Shown here piece after piece: positions 13,701-28,700 of a stretch of DNA of 64,000 nucleotides. The position numbers were made by a program, and so were the translations under genes. Position 1 is the stretch's first letter; each line of letters opens with the position of its first letter. The notes beneath the pieces were generated by a model. That model was not told the origin of the DNA. It saw only the letters and a list, made by a program, of their open reading frames with translations, and ran no database searches. Origin of the DNA: Gymnorhina tibicen. Taxonomy: Eukaryota; Chordata; Aves; Passeriformes; Artamidae. Location: contig VXAZ01007874.1 of assembly GCA_013399875.1 (NCBI GenBank), positions 1,267,330-1,331,329 of the forward strand, written 5' to 3'.

Positions 13701-14771
13701 TATGGAACCACTAGCTCTTTTAATATAGTTATATATTTTTACACACATAAGTAAAAATTTTGGTGGGTTTTGTCACTGATTTCAGTGGGGACAAAATATC
13801 CTGAAATAGGTATTATGATTGATAATTAAATTCTTTGAGAGGAAGGAGTTATTCCATACCCATAAAAGAAACAAGGACAATTATTAGCCATGTCTAAGTC
13901 TGACATCAGTAAGACAATTCCAAATATCATGTAAGAATAATTAGGTTGCGCTAAACATAAGTTATTGCAAAACAATCTCTTGTGTTTGTGATGCCAGATA
14001 CTTCCAAGCCTGAGCAAATAACAGGAAGTACAGCTTGTAAAAAGTGCAATGACCATTTCTAGAAATGAACAGGCAAATATTGTGATGAGCAATTTTATTT
14101 TAAAATGGATCTTATTTTGAAATCATAACGCAGATCTTATAAGCATTTGTATAGTTTTCTCTCTGTAAAAAAAAATTTAAATAGTCTGGTTTTGTTACCA
14201 GGTCAAAGTTTTTCATAGGAAGCCAAAAATATATTAATGACTACAAAAGGGAATTGGTTACAGGCCACATCCTACAGTGAACTACAAAATCTTATGAAGA
14301 AATACATCTTAATAAAGTTAATACATAGTTGATAGCCATATGATGTTCTTTTAATTTTTTCTAAGTCCTACATGTAATTCAAAAAATGTTAGTCTAGAAT
14401 CCATCCAGGTTAAACATAAGATTAACTTTGTGAATGTAATTAGGGCGAGGAGCTGGCTTGAAAGAATGTCTCTAATTTCCCTCAGTTTTTCACCCTGCAA
14501 TCATTCTCGTTCAAATGTCAGATACTGCCAAATTCTACAAAATATTTATCATACAGATGGTAAATATCAGGAGGTTTTGTTAGGTTTTTTATGCTTTTGC
14601 ATCATTTTTGCTAATTGGATTCAATAAACAAAATTAAATTCTCATAGTTTTCCTATGCAAGGTGCCTATGTGAATCCCATTATCCATGATTTTTAAGTTT
14701 AGTCTAGAACAGTGCTGCTCTTTATATCTAACAAGTTCAGCCTACACCTTAGCATCAGAGTGGCTTTCTGA
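10701..14771. other. Intergenic DNA, one simple repeat
   Basis: No gene-like frame. The only clear feature is the (AAAAC)n run at 12904-12935. An acceptor-like 'tctctctttgcag' at about 13240-13252 leads into a 14-codon open stretch, but nothing else supports an exon. Confidence 0.55.
12904..12935. repeat. (AAAAC)n pentanucleotide microsatellite
   Basis: About six near-perfect copies of AAAAC in a row. Confidence 0.95.
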
Positions 14772-14892
14772 AATTCATTACAGTTCATCCTCACAGCACA
14801 CCAGCAAGGTCAGAATTTACCATCCCTATTTTTAAAGTGGCAAACTGACATCCTGAGTAAACAGAATTTTAGGGAGGACTAGAATCAAGCAC
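14772..14892. repeat. MIR/L2-like ancient SINE/LINE tail
   Basis: The order 'ttcatcctcacagcac', 'ccatccctatttttaaag' and 'tggcaaactga', then 'gagtaaacagaattt', follows the conserved MIR/L2 core-to-tail consensus (ttcatcctcacaacaa ... cccattttacagatgag ... aaactgag). Divergence is high, as expected for an element that predates birds. Confidence 0.55.
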
Positions 14893-17800
14893 AACTGCTC
14901 TGACGTGGTGCTGCTAAACTAGCAAAGGCAAACCTTTTTCGGCCTGGGTTGTCTTCCACCCTCTGCCCTCCTCCACTGTGTTCCTTACACATTTGGGCCC
15001 TGATCACGAGGTGCTGACCACGTGCTTATTCTGCCATGGGTACCAGAGATCTGTCACTATGCTAAACTATTCTCCTCATCCCTAATAGTTTGTAATTTTA
15101 TGAGCTACAACAGGTATTGCTTAGCTCTAGTCAACTCTGCCTTTATTAAGAAAAGGCATAAAAAGCCCAAATATTACTTTTGTTTTTCTGTACCCTTGTA
15201 CTCTCTAGTTGGGGATTTTTTGAGTCAGAACTGTGATATACTATGAGAAAGGCTCAAAACTTCCAGTAATTCTAAAAGCAGGAAATACCAATGAAAACCT
15301 GTTTCTCAGGGGACACCCAACCTAAATACATGGATCTGAAAAATCCAGATAGTCAAAAAAATAATCTATTGCTTGGGTATTCAGCTATAGTGGGATTTCT
15401 GAGCACATTTTGTACCATGTTTGATGTGTTATTATCAGGTCCAGAAGTGGTTTAGACAATCCCTTCAGAATGTAAATTAAAATATGCAGTATCTACATTA
15501 CACAGAGGCTTTTATCTCAAGTGGGACATTATTCTTTTTACCTTGAACTTCGGGAACTGAACTACCTGAACTACTACCTTAAGTAGTCCAGGTTTCAGAT
15601 CCCAAGAGCAACTTCTTAACTCTTATTACTCTAATAACAATACTCCAGTAAGAAAAAAAAATCATTTATTGCAGAAATGTAAAACAAAATTACTCCTGTG
15701 GTATCCAAAAATGCTTTGTATTTCAGAGATGTCTTTTCCTACACGAGGCATTTTACTTTTCCACCTAACTCATCTAGTGTATCTTAATTATCATCCACCC
15801 CTTTTCTCAGTTATATTCTCTTTTCTGGCTGAAGGAGACTTATGATAGAAACCCTAATTTTTAGTTGAACTGACGAGCAGACATTCAGACTCTCCTGTGC
15901 AGTAACAGAATCTCTAGATTATGACGATATTCATAACTTCTACAATACCTCTAAGATTTTATTGCCTACTTCTGAAGAGTAAATATACAAGTTGATTTTT
16001 CAGTGAAACACTGGAAATGGGACCAGAACACATAACATAATAGAAGATCAAAATGAGATGGCACTGATTTGATTTCTCTTTTCAGTAAAGCCACTTCAGG
16101 CTAATCTATCTTTATCATGGCACACCTGGAAGCTGCACATCCTTCAGTTTTTACAATTTAATTAAATAGCAAAGCATTGACAATAAATATATATTTCAAA
16201 CTGCAATCAGCCTCAACTCTTACTCCAGAAATAATTCCTCTGACTACAATGAACTGTAGGAAAATAATTCTGCGCATCAAAATGAGAAATTGCAGCACAA
16301 TTACCAGCTGCTTTCATGTCTGAGAACATGTTTTTCATTGGCCATTCAAGCCTGGACATGCACTATATCCACACAGATAAGTCCTCTTCATTTGATTTCT
16401 GTTCCTCCACCGATTCAATGCAGCATTTAAAGTCACAGTGTAGTTCAGAAGCACAAGGGTGAATGATACCTCTTTCTGAATGCATTCAAAGGAATGAATA
16501 ATACAAACACGTTCAAGTGAAGAAATGCTTAAAATAACTAAAAGCTACTGATCAGGTACATTTTGCTTCATACGATCCAAGAGGATTTCAAGAACTCATG
16601 TTATAGCTTTGCACATGAACGCTCTCCTAGATAACATCTAACTTGCCTCTGTATTAAGTAATCATGCAACATCCTTTTTCATCAGACAGTTCCACAGGAT
16701 TCAGCTTTTTGACCAATACTTAACATTCATATAATGCCATCAATTCTGCCTTTAAAGTCCTACCTTTAAAACTCCAGCACTTCTTTCAAATCAATTAGTC
16801 CCTTAACATTTAGTATGTCAATAATTCACTTGGATCCACATGAGCAATGGATAATAAAAACCTGTTGTCTTGAATCTGAGGGCAGTGTGTCATGGCCATG
16901 ACTATTTGGCCTATCTACTCCAAACAGGTACAGCCAGAAGCTAGATGGGAACATTTTTTTGGTTTTTTCAATTTGAAATTGAATTCTGCCCATTCACAGT
17001 GGCCAGTTATGAAGCAGATGGTAAATGAAAAAGCGTGAATAAAGCAACAATTTGCTAATATCAAACCTACAATTTTCCCCTTTGTTTTTTGTGTGCCAAG
17101 AAAGCGCCAGAGTAGACATTACCTATCAGTGCCAAACAGCTTAAGACAAACTCCTGACGCCTAACAAAAAGGCACTTATTCTCAACATCTGATTAGTTAC
17201 AAGTACATCATTTTAATGTTTATCACGACCTTCTGCCATCACCAGTCTTTTCCTCTGCATGCTGTTAATGTCTATTCCCCATGGCATTGCGGCCCCTTTC
17301 TTGCATCCAAAAGAAGCTCTCACTGATATTTACAGAGATCACCCCACTATGGCAGTTCCTCAGCTGTTAGTGCAGTTTCTTCAGATTACTCCTGCTGAGG
17401 CACTGTTTCCTGTAATTTGTTTTGTACTGCTATTCAGAAAAACAATATGTGAAAAAGAGTTCTATATTCAGGCCAAAGACAAAAAACTTAGTCTTTAGTC
17501 ACCCATAGGCATAGAGAGATAAAAAGGGAAATTTTTTCAAAGGAAAAAAACCTGTGTAAAAGACCTGAAGCTTAAAATGCAACACTCATTGTATTACCAT
17601 TTGTCTCTAAGTAGGAGTCCAGTTGTTCTAAGAGGACAATACAACTAGTTTTATGTTTTGCTTGAATTCATCATTGCTACTTCACATAACTTCTGCAGAA
17701 AAGCACAATTAGAAAAAAAAAAATCACTTTTTACTGAGAAATAGGATTTCTCTCTAGAAGACACAGCAATAGATAAGTTGCAACCTCATACTGAAAAAAT

Positions 17801-20800
17801 TACCATTCTGCTTCAAACTATTACAAATTTTCTTTTTCTTAGAAGTTATTGGCCTACAAACTGCACGTCATCCAAGGGACAACAAAGCAGACAAACAGGG
17901 TACAAGCAATGAGGCAAGATCTGGGAGCCCCAAACAAATGAAGGACGAGACACGAGCCTTTATTAAGAGCAAAAGGCAAAGCTTAGAGCTGGCTCATATC
18001 ACTAGATTGTCATAGTTGGCACTGGCAGGAAGGGATTTCACTATTTATTGGGCAACAGCTTATATTACAGAGGCTTTACTGACTACTATCTATAGGAAGC
18101 TATGGCAGATTCCATCAGCAGAAGTTGACACAGAGCCAGCCTCCAGTTTTACACTTTGCCAGAAGTCAAGAGACATCAGACACCTAATGACAAACAGCAA
18201 CTCTTTGGAAGCTTTAATACACTTCAACTCGCAAATGCTTCTGAGATGGTTTATCTCTTTTGGAAGTATAAGAGACATTTATGGCTCTTCAAGACAGTAT
18301 TTTACAAATTCTAGCAATGCTATTTGCCTTTCAGTCTAGATTATTGCATTTGTGCAAAGAATACAAGCTGGTGATTGACAATATTTCCTCTATGTATTTA
18401 TTTCATTCAAATTCACAGAGATTCCTTGTTTGTTCATGTTTCAGAAAGTAATTAAGTATAGGAACTCATAATAACAGCAGAAAGAATGGGATTCTTTGCT
18501 CAAAGAGGACTTCCTGTCACCAGGAAATTAAATGTTTCTTCTGGCAGACAGTAAAGTACACACAGAAATAAAAATTAATCTGTAGGCTTACACTTACATG
18601 CTTTCTCAAAGTTAATTAAGAAGGAAGGTTACCCAAGGTTCAATGAATGAGGCAATACCAACTTAGGAAGTGATCTCAACTTACAAGAGAGGAAAAATAC
18701 AAAATTTCAATTGTTGAGCAGATAGAATAGATTCTTATATTCTCTGATATCTTGAAACTGTGACTCTGAAGTCCTGAATGAACACTGACAGGGTTTACAC
18801 AGAGGAACACACTCCCAAAGATGAACAAAGTGACAAAAGATTGGATAATTAATAAAGAACCAGGATAGGTCCTGTCTGCTTATTAGCCCGACTTGCCTAA
18901 ATATCAAGAACACACAGGGTGAAAACCTGTCCCCAATTCATGCATTGGCAGTTCGAGAACTGAAACTACATAGGTGCAAAAATTTCCCAAGTTTCCATGT
19001 CAGTAAAAATAACCATTTAAAAAAAAATAAATATTAATTTCTTTAACACTACCAGTGCTATAAAAGGGGAGAAAAATGAATAAAATTTTTGGGTGACAGT
19101 AGTTTCTCAATCATCCTGTAATTAGTGACTTTGTCAAGGATTAACTTGTGGATGTGTTCTACCTTTTTATTTGTCATTTTTACCCCAAGATAGAACTTAA
19201 GAGTGACAGTACAAACCTAGCAGCAGATGTTACTTGATTTAAGGGAAGGGCAGGAGGGTGAAGACTTCAGAAATTATTTTCTGACAGTCATTCTAACTGC
19301 CTGCACTATTAAGCTTTGATATTCAAATAAAATCCAAAACAACATTTATCACCTCTCTGCAACCCCATTTTTGCTGAAGACACATTGATACTTGGAGAAG
19401 TGAAGAACCCACTTCTCAATAATAGCTTGGACTATGTATCTTAGAAGTTGGTGGCACAGAAACAACTTACCTCCTGGGAATAAATCTAATTAGGAAATCA
19501 GGACTAGTATAACCCTAGAGACTAAAAATACCTGGGATGTAGGATTTAGCTCTTCTAAGAACAGTGTGACAGGAGGCCATGCAGGGGCATTCTGCTAGAT
19601 TCAGTCACACAAATGTATCCAGAATAAAAATTCTGCAGTAGAACATTTACAGTCCTGCTTCGGTTAAGGTGCTTTCTGCAACACACAATTACTCATTTTC
19701 AAAGCTGTCTCTGTCACCATCCAAAACACTGGTTTAGGAAAAGTGCTTTAAATACCTATATTAATTTCACTTCATTCCAGTAAGCAATGACTAGAAAAGA
19801 CGAGCACACACTTTCTGGAAAATCTACATCAAAATTATCCTTCAATGCCATAAATTCTTTAAAATCTAGGATAAAACAATCTAATAGATCACCAATTATT
19901 CTTTAAGGCATTTTTGGGAAGTTCACATACTTTGGATACTCTATAACTAAAATACCATCCATGCAGGGAGACAGAGAAACAGTTCATTGCTTTCAAATAT
20001 AGTTAGGGCTCCAACTAGTCACAGAAATTTTTGTACTCCTTTTTCATGCTTACAGCCCTGGGATCAGGACTGAATTGTTAAGCAAACTTCTTCAAAACTT
20101 TACCGGCATCAACATGACAGAGCTGCACAACTCATTTCCAGATTCATTTTCTCTAATGATTTTGTATAATACGTAGGCTCTAAAAATACTCCACAAAAGC
20201 TGAAAAGCATAAAGCTAGCTAATCTTTATGGCAGGACAAGTTATTTTTGTCATACACCAAGAAAAAGATTTATGCATGTGGTAGAAACATGAAATAGATT
20301 TGCTTTACTGTAATAGACTTTGCTATTTTATTTTGACCTTTTAAAATGCTTAGATAAGGTCAGAGTAAAATTAACAATCAGTAATCACCCTCTGCAACAC
20401 AGTAAGTCTAAGTAAATCCATACGGCTGCTACATTAAGAATGGCATAGGCCACTGCACACAAATTTAGGAACGCCAGTAGGTCATCAAATGCTTGCTAGC
20501 TGCAAAAATCAGTTTGGAGCCACTTTTATCAAATGCCAGGAATAAGGAGAGAAATCCTGCATGTTTACTCCATGCTGCTCTGGCAGGGAGCCAACAATAG
20601 CAAAGGAACTTGGAACTGCAGGACTAAATCCCCATTTGTCTCACCCTTGTAGTCCTAAAACTGTTTACACAGATAAAAGGACTGACAATTGTATTAAGTG
20701 CTGTGCACTGAATTACTGAAAGCTTCCAAACACCCTTTTTTAAAGAAACTTATTGCCTTAATAAATCAGCTTCTTAACAGACAACATGAAAATTTATGCC

Positions 20801-22292
20801 ACTAGTAAAATATGCATAAAATATGGTGAATTTGTTGTTCTGTGGCATGGTATGTTTCTGTCTTACTTTGCACAAGAAACAGTCTCAGAGAATTACCAGC
20901 CTTACACAAGTTACCAGCCTTACCTCCTACACAAGGAGAAATATAATCCAGAAGATTTACAGTTTTTGTATCAAGAAAAAAAGAAATTATGTGTGCAATG
21001 TGAAAGGAAAAATAAGAATGACAGGTGGCAGATTCAAAACTGTTTGAACACAAGTTCTGTAGTTACTGCAAATACCAACTGCTGTGGAGAAGGCTAAAAT
21101 AAGCAGGGAACAGAAATATGTTTTAACTGCTACACTATTTACTTTTCTAAGTAATGTGACAGTAGTTGCACTTAAAATATCAGACTAAATAAAAGCAAAA
21201 GGATTTAGAAAGCTATGTTAGAAGACTTTGTGATTGATTCTTCACATTTCTCCGACACAGAGTTTTTTCACATCAGAAATATTATTAAGAATCTATAACC
21301 AGCCTTTAATATGGTCTTCCCATGCAGAGCATACAATAAGTGCTTCCATGGTTAATTTGGTGCATTCCAGACACATGGTTTCACAAGAGGAAACAGTAGG
21401 GAAATCATCACAAGGTATTCCTGCTCTCCACACAGTCCCCTTAAGCCAGTTGATTTTGACAGAAGCATATGCACACCATATCACAGAGGAAGCAGCAAGG
21501 GCAGAGTCAGGAGATGGAAAGAGTACTTGAAACTGGTACTATCACTAAATGCTTCAAAATTAAAGACCCAGGCACCCAGCAGGTAGATAGTTGAAATGCC
21601 GGCTTCTGCAGCCTTCCCTGGTGCTCACAGCCTTCCCACATTCACCCCATTTCTTATCCCCACTTATTTATGCCAGAATAACTAGTATAATTAAAAGCCT
21701 AAAATGTACAGGGTTAAAAAATGTAAAGTCTTCCTTCTTGGTATGCTGCTTTTACCCTGAATTATTTCAGACATTCAATTTACAGAGTTCTACAAAAACG
21801 CTTTCTCTGTCAAACGTGATGCAAGGGGAACTGCAATCACAACATTTTTAAGACAGCTTTGCTACAAGAACGGCATCTCATGGAACTAAACAGAACACAA
21901 GGGAGAAAACAAGTCCTGCATTACAGCTTTGTTACTCTACACAGTGACATTTCCCACAGATGTCACTACTAAATATCAATAAAATGGAACAGCACAGAAT
22001 AAACAAAAGATAAATAACATGTCATTTGGCATGGGTCATACCTCAGGTGACAATGCTTCAAGTATCAGTGCAACAGCAAAATAATAGCAATGAACTTGGA
22101 AGAGATAAAACAAAGAAAAGTCTAACTCCCATAAACACACATCACAACCTACAGGATTTTGTCAAGGATTTTCAGCCTCCAGTAGTCTGAAGAAAAAAAA
22201 AAAAAAAATCAAGATTCTAAATATGTATTTAGAAACCTTACCAGAGAATGGAACAAGCAAATATATCGGCATTCAACAACTCTTACGAGTTT
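14893..22292. other. Intergenic DNA, nothing recognised
   Basis: About 7.4 kb of AT-rich sequence with only spurious short frames. An 18-base tandem duplication lies at 20893-20923 and a 16-base poly-A at 22193-22208. Confidence 0.55.
20893..20923. repeat. Tandem duplication, 18-base period
   Basis: 'ttaccagccttac' is repeated after the spacer 'acaag', giving an 18-base unit duplicated almost fully. Confidence 0.85.
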
Positions 22293-22299
22293 AAAGACT

Positions 22300-22728
22300 G
22301 CAAAGGGTATGCAAGGGCCCTGAGAGGGTCTGTCCTGCAGGCTTGTCTGCCTGGGCTGGGGGCCAAGGCGGGGAGTGCAGCTGCAGCCTGTCCAAGCTGT
22401 CCCCCTCCCTTCACTGCTTGCGCAGCCTGGGCCAAAGCCCCTTCCCGTGGGAGCTGCTTTTCAGCTGAGCCTCTACCATCAGCCCCTGACCCGAGCTGCA
22501 CCTCCTGCTGTGGTGCAGCCCAGCCCCTGCCTCATCCTGGGCCCTATTTAGCCAGCCCACTGTGCCCCATAGCCTGGCCTGACCTTGTCTCAGTGGCCCT
22601 GCTTGGCCATCCCAAGGTTGTGTTTGCCCACAGTTCTCACTCAGGCACTGCTGTCTGCTGTATCACCCTCATCTCATGGCCCACCCTCTCTCGGGGAGCA
22701 GCCAGCCCTCGCTGCTCCATGTCTGTCT
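22300..22728. other. GC-rich block of unknown origin inside AT-rich desert
   Basis: Roughly 430 bases with strikingly high G+C, rich in CAG/CTG and 'agccc' words but poor in CpG, bounded sharply by AT-rich DNA. It is open for 160 codons on the plus strand (22248-22730), but the translation is an Ala/Ser/Pro/Cys-rich string typical of open GC-rich non-coding DNA. Low CpG argues against an active promoter island. An old LTR or another transposon fragment that has lost its CpGs is the likeliest explanation, but I cannot name a family or find ends. Confidence 0.5.
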
Positions 22729-22730
22729 AA

Positions 22731-25700
22731 CCTTCTTTTCCTCTAGTACTCTTGAGGGAATATAAATGACAGGACATGATTTACACTGGTCTAATTACAA
22801 CAGAAGTAACTCTTATCCAGCTAGTTTAACAAAATGAAGCTGAGAGGAAAGTATAAAAAAAAAACATTATTAGGTCAATCTGACATCTGTTGTAGGCAAA
22901 GATTTTTTATGAAAATTAGACTCTGTGGTCACTTGATTTGAAAATAAATATGGAAAAGATGGCATCTGTCACCATTGACATGACAGCGAACACAACAGAA
23001 AAATTTGAGCTCTGCCTAGAAATTGAAATAGCTGGCTGGCAATGCTTGTATAGGGTTAAAATCAGCTGTGATGAAACAAGACGATATCAGCCAAACCATT
23101 GAAGCTTAAAGGGAGCAGATTCTTTAAGAAACTTTATAAACGTAACTTGATAATTGTGAAGATTTAAAACTCTGGGATGAGTATTAGACTAATCCGGACA
23201 CCCTTCAAGGGAAAGATACTGTTGTTTCGGTAGTTCTACTCATAAATTGTTCAAACTTATTCAAGTCACATAGCTCTTCCCCAAGATATTCTGTCAAGTG
23301 ACAGGCCTGCACTATCTCAATTTCCCATTCTTTAGAATGGGACCACTATGTATTACACTATATTATATCTTACACTATCAGATGCAGTTCCAACTGTTAG
23401 AAATGACAAATCAAGAGATTCCATGGAATTATATTCCAGAGAATCTTTGTTTTTCTATCAAGTTATTTTTAACATATGACATTTCTTAAAAGTTGTTTGT
23501 CATCAGGGACACAGTCCATTTCACACAGTTCTCCAGATTGCAATATCATCTTTTCCATCAATAGTTACTTGTGCTAGAAAGAACTGGGCTCTTTAACTAA
23601 GAGCTGCTCAAAGACCAGACAAAATGCAAAGCAATGTAACAACCTGGTACTTGACTTGACATAAACCTTCCAAAACCAGCCACTTTTGCTGGAGCCAGGG
23701 AGGAGGAGAGAAGGCCATGAGAAATTACATGAGCATTTACAATACATGAGAAATTAATTTTCCAATGAGTATCATTTCATGCATATCCCTAATCTGGGAA
23801 AAGTCTGATCTCTCTTCACCACAAAAGGAATTACATATCCCAAGGCCAGGCTATCTGCTGGATCTAATAATTACTGGGTAACCAGAGACATGGGATTAGA
23901 ACAGAACTGTTCTAAACAACTTCTGTTGTGCCAGTTTTCTGACAAAAGGCACTTTTTTCATAAACTACCTTGGCAACTAACAGTGCTGGATCTGTATACC
24001 AGCAGGAATCATAGGAAAGCAGTGCAGTAACTTGTTCTTCCATTAAAACCAACTGGGACTATGGAAAGCTGATCCTGAGCTTTTGCAGCACGTCAGCACA
24101 TGTTATCACATTAGCAGGGTTCTGATGTACATAAGCATCCACACCAAGTTACAGGAGGAGAAACCAGAGGGGGGGGTAAAAAAAATGGTAAAGAAATGCA
24201 ACTCTTCTATGGATGCTCAGTTCTGCAGTAAGACAGAAAAGAGGATAAGTAATCAAATATGGATAAAAATAGAATGAAAAGTAGAAGGGTGGGAATATTA
24301 AAGTGATTAGGAAACAGAATGCAAAAGAAATAAACTGTAAGAGAGATAAAAGAAGTTAATGGAGCAAAAAGTAAGAAATGGAACAAGTTGAGTGTGCATA
24401 AACATTAATTATGGATAATTCAGATTCCTTGAGCTCTAGATTTTTGTTAGTGATAACATTGACTGATTCAGTTACAGATATTAAAAATTAATTAAGAACT
24501 CAAACTCAGACAAAACTAAAAATTCCTGCCTATGACTGAACTGGGTTGAGCAAATAAAGCTGGTAATCAATTTGGCCCTGACAACTTTCATGGCTAAACA
24601 CTGGCAAGAATGAGTAGCTTGATAGCTTCGGGGTGATTCACAACCAGCTTGACTATCATTCCTCATTTAAACTGATTAACACAAGTAGATATCAAAATAT
24701 CTGCAGCTTGACAAGTGAAACATGCAGTTTTACATAACAGTTTCAAGTGATTGAGAAAACGTGTGTGTGTGTTGGCAATAAAGTATGTTTTCCATGTAGA
24801 ACTATTATTTGCAGTCCTCTAAACCCACAATAGAAATTATGTCAGGCTACACACAGAAAGATGTAGTTCAGCAGGCAATTTCTTAAACACGTAAAACGTA
24901 CAGTGGATCCAATTTCTGCCATAACAAACAGGACCTACCTTTGGTTCTGCTTAGGAAAAGCAGCAAATGAAGTCTCTCACTCTGAATCCAAAGGCTTCAG
25001 CAGCACAAAGAGGAATGATCTGCAGCTAGGGGCTAGATGCATAAGCTCTGGCAGCATCTCTCTCTCCTAGAGAGAAACTGCTGGCCTGACACAGGGCTTC
25101 TTAATATGTCCTTAATGAGTCATCTTCATTGCCTACATGCAGGGACTAGAGAAATGAGCACATGCACACTTCTCAAAATTATACCCTCATCTTAGCACCC
25201 CACTATTAAAAATGCAGGGTAAGCAGAAAGTAAGGGAATAGTAGAGCTAGAGCTACTGCAGGGTGGGCTCTTGTGACTGCTTGTTTTATTTTTACTGCTT
25301 TCTAGTCCGTGTAGATTATTGGTGTTCCACAAAAAGCCTACCAAAAACATACAGCACAGATTCCCACACACACAAGTAAACAAAAAATATGAAGAAATAG
25401 AAGTAATAAGGAAACTTCAAAGCTTAAACACATTTAATTTGGCTAGAAATGTAAAACATTGTGGCAAATGACACAAGAGATTCTGATACGGTTTTTCAAA
25501 AAAAAAAAAAGAAGAAAAGGGTAATTTTTAAATTACATCTCTCAGGATCAGTGTATCTTCATACGAACAGTATGACTTGAATATGTAGTTTCAATACCCA
25601 GAGGTTCAGCTGCCTAAAAAGCAAGATCAGTTTACTGTTTCTGAGCTCTTCATCTGCTTACCACTGTGCAATTCCACTCCTCACTGCTGTAGCCTCAAGA

Positions 25701-28700
25701 ATTTTATGACATACTAACCACAATAGCACAGTTATGGACACGTATATTGTCATTTAGACAGAAAAGCAAACATAGCTGCTCCTTTATCTAAAATTTTGGG
25801 CCTGAGCATTAAGCAAGAATTTACCTTTAGACACTTCATGTTTCCTTCTTAAAAAGGAAGGCTTTCTTTCTAATGGAAGATGGGAAAAATTACACATCTA
25901 AGTATTTCCAAGGATTCATCTTAGTCTTCTTTAGTTCTGCAAAATTTGAAGGGGAAGGAAACATATGGGAAAAAAAAATTTCAAATTTTGATAACATATG
26001 GAGAATCCACTGAAACCATTCAACATAAGTTCTAAAAAATAAGTAAAATAATTACATAAGCATTTCAAAAAATGTTATTTTAGAATTATTCTATTTATAC
26101 CAGTGCACACTCATAAAACAGACAAGTATCTTATTTTGGTGAGATAGAAATGCTTGAACAAATGCTTTAGCATTCCATCCCAAACATTCAGCTCAATTTT
26201 TTAATCTCCTTACCAGTAATATGAGCTGTAAAACGCATTCACTTCCTTTCTTTTTCTGCTGTGCCCAGCCATTCCCCAGCTCCTTCTCCAACAGTGACTT
26301 CTCACTGTGTGCGTGGAGCTGGCGTCCTCCCAGCAGGTAATTAATTGGCTGTGAGGGGTAATTTTCAGAGAGATTGAAAACACCTGAGTGGGAGGAACAG
26401 CTGTGGGGTTGATGGCAGAATAGATGCTTCTGCTCTCACCCCACACAGTCAGGGTTCAAATGACAAAGACCTAAGAGCTCTGTGCTACCTTGGAAATTTA
26501 AAATTCTTACGGAATTTAAAATTCTTAAGGTCTCATGATGCTCTCTCACCTGTTAGCAGGAAGCTTCTTAGCTGAGGATGGCATCTTCTCTCTTTTGAAG
26601 GAGGGAGGGAACAACAAAGAGGGTCTCAGCAGGAGGATACCCCCTTCCACTTTTCTTCCCACTTTACTCTTTTCCAGTGTGATTTATCTCTTGGGTGAAA
26701 AAATGCTATTGAGGGACTGAGGCAAATAATTTCAATGCGTTCAGGAGAAAACAGGAAACTTAAAACCTCACTTATAAGAACCATACTGGAAAACAAAAAA
26801 GAAAAAATTGGTCTCCATTTCGGAAAAATGCACAGTCAACCCCTCCTGACCTCAATAGTGTAATATTGCAGTCAATACTTGTGTCTCTTCTTTTTCAAGT
26901 TTATTCTGTTTATTTTGGGAAGTTCAAAACAAAAACCACATTCAGTTCTCTTGCACATGGCTTAGATAAAATGTGCATTACCTCAATACAAGCACTACAG
27001 GTAATCTGGAAAATTTAAATAATCCCTATGATGAAGGAACTGATACTGGCTCATGATGCTGATTTAAAAATTTTGATAATCTATTTCTGTCACCTCACAA
27101 ACTAAAACTAGAAAATAATCTAAATACAATGCAAAAGGGTCTGATTAAATTACTTTAAAGTGCACAGATGTCTAATTTTATTTTAATGTATTAATTTAAT
27201 AAATACCACTTATAGGTATTTTTCTGCCTTTTTGTCACATCAGTACCATGCTTTATAAATTTAAATTACCTGCAAAGATGAGGAAAAAAAAAATGTGATA
27301 AAATATGACTAGAAGCCAAAACTAACTGTCAATCCAATACTAAATATAATCTTAGCATGCCAGGAACAATTTTATTTCTTAATACTGCATTTATCCCACC
27401 TTGAGTAGTTAGATTTTCACTCCGTGAAGCTAAATATGAATCTAAGAAACCTGCATTACTGCCCAGCTTCAGTAAAGAGAATCAAAGGCATTCCATCATA
27501 TATTCTCATTCAATGTTAAAGTGTCATAAGTACTTTAATCTTTCCTTATGAAAAAAAAGGGAAATCAGAAATTCTGATTGACTATTTAATTTCTTACTAC
27601 TCAGTATTTCTTTGCACTAATGATTTACACATAAAATATTCTTTGTTTTCTGTGTTTTTAGACCATGCAAGGTAAGGAGACTTGGCGAAACATTGGATTT
27701 AGCACTTTTAAATGATCAGTATATTCTCTTCCTTCTATGCCCTTACATATGGATCAGGAAACAAGCTCTCTGGCTATTTTAAAGTGAAACTGGTAATATT
27801 TGACGACTTCCAGAGAAACAGATGGATAAAAGGTTTAGCAAGGAAATATTTAATCAGAAGAGATTTGGCAAATTAATCTGTAAATGAATCCTTGCATGTG
27901 TGCTCTTTTCATTACAGGGAAGAAACATCCCTGCTGCCAATCATTTCCCAGCATTTTCAGTGCCAAAGTGCACCTTACCCCACACTGCCCCACCAGACTT
28001 TACTGTTTTAGCAACAGCCTCCTATACTTACAGGCCAGATAATAGAACAGTTTACATTACAACAAAACCAAACCAACAAATTTCCCATTTTGACTCCCCT
28101 GAGTATTCCTGAGAAAGATTCTGATTCTGGAAGTTGTTGACTAGAAAAATCCAGAGGTTACCTAATAAGGGAGTTGGAGTGTGACTTTGATGTTCCAGAC
28201 ATGAATGATCTGGGGGCATGTGTCTAATCTTACAATTCAGTGAAGTGAGCAAGGAAAAAGAATAAATCTGAGCTGTTAACTGGACATATTGTTTTCCAAA
28301 AAAACCCCCACCAGACTGTTTTTTTCAAACCAGTTCTATAATGGCCTAAATTCACATCATAGCAATACCTTACAAGCCCTCACCATAATGTTAGCTTTTG
28401 AGTATTTATAGCTCCACTCTATATCACAGGAAAAGTATGCAGTCTTATACTCTGGCAAGCAGAGATCACAGTGTCAGGAAACTCTATAGTCACTTTGCTA
28501 TAGTGCAGTAGCTTCAACAAAGAATAAAACACAAGCCTTAAAAAGGCAAAGCATCCAGTGTGTGGAACATCTTAATCTGTTTCAGAAGAATTATTTAACC
28601 AAGAGGTAATGATTTCACATTGGTGATTCTTTTTTCTCATCAGCTTCCAGGCATAGTCATAATTTATATGTAATTCTGAATAGAAATCTAGGCTGAGATG

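Noticed and set aside
22248..22730. 160-codon plus-strand frame
   Set aside because: Ala/Ser/Pro/Cys-rich translation typical of GC-rich non-coding DNA; no domain and no splice support.
26295..26336. 42-base box between a good acceptor (ccaacag) and donor (cag|gtaatt)
   Set aside because: No homology, no partner exon, and no start or reading-frame constraint that can be tested here.
27662..27671. Ten-base micro-exon-like box between tttttag and aag|gtaagg
   Set aside because: Too short to judge; splice-like words are frequent in 64 kb.
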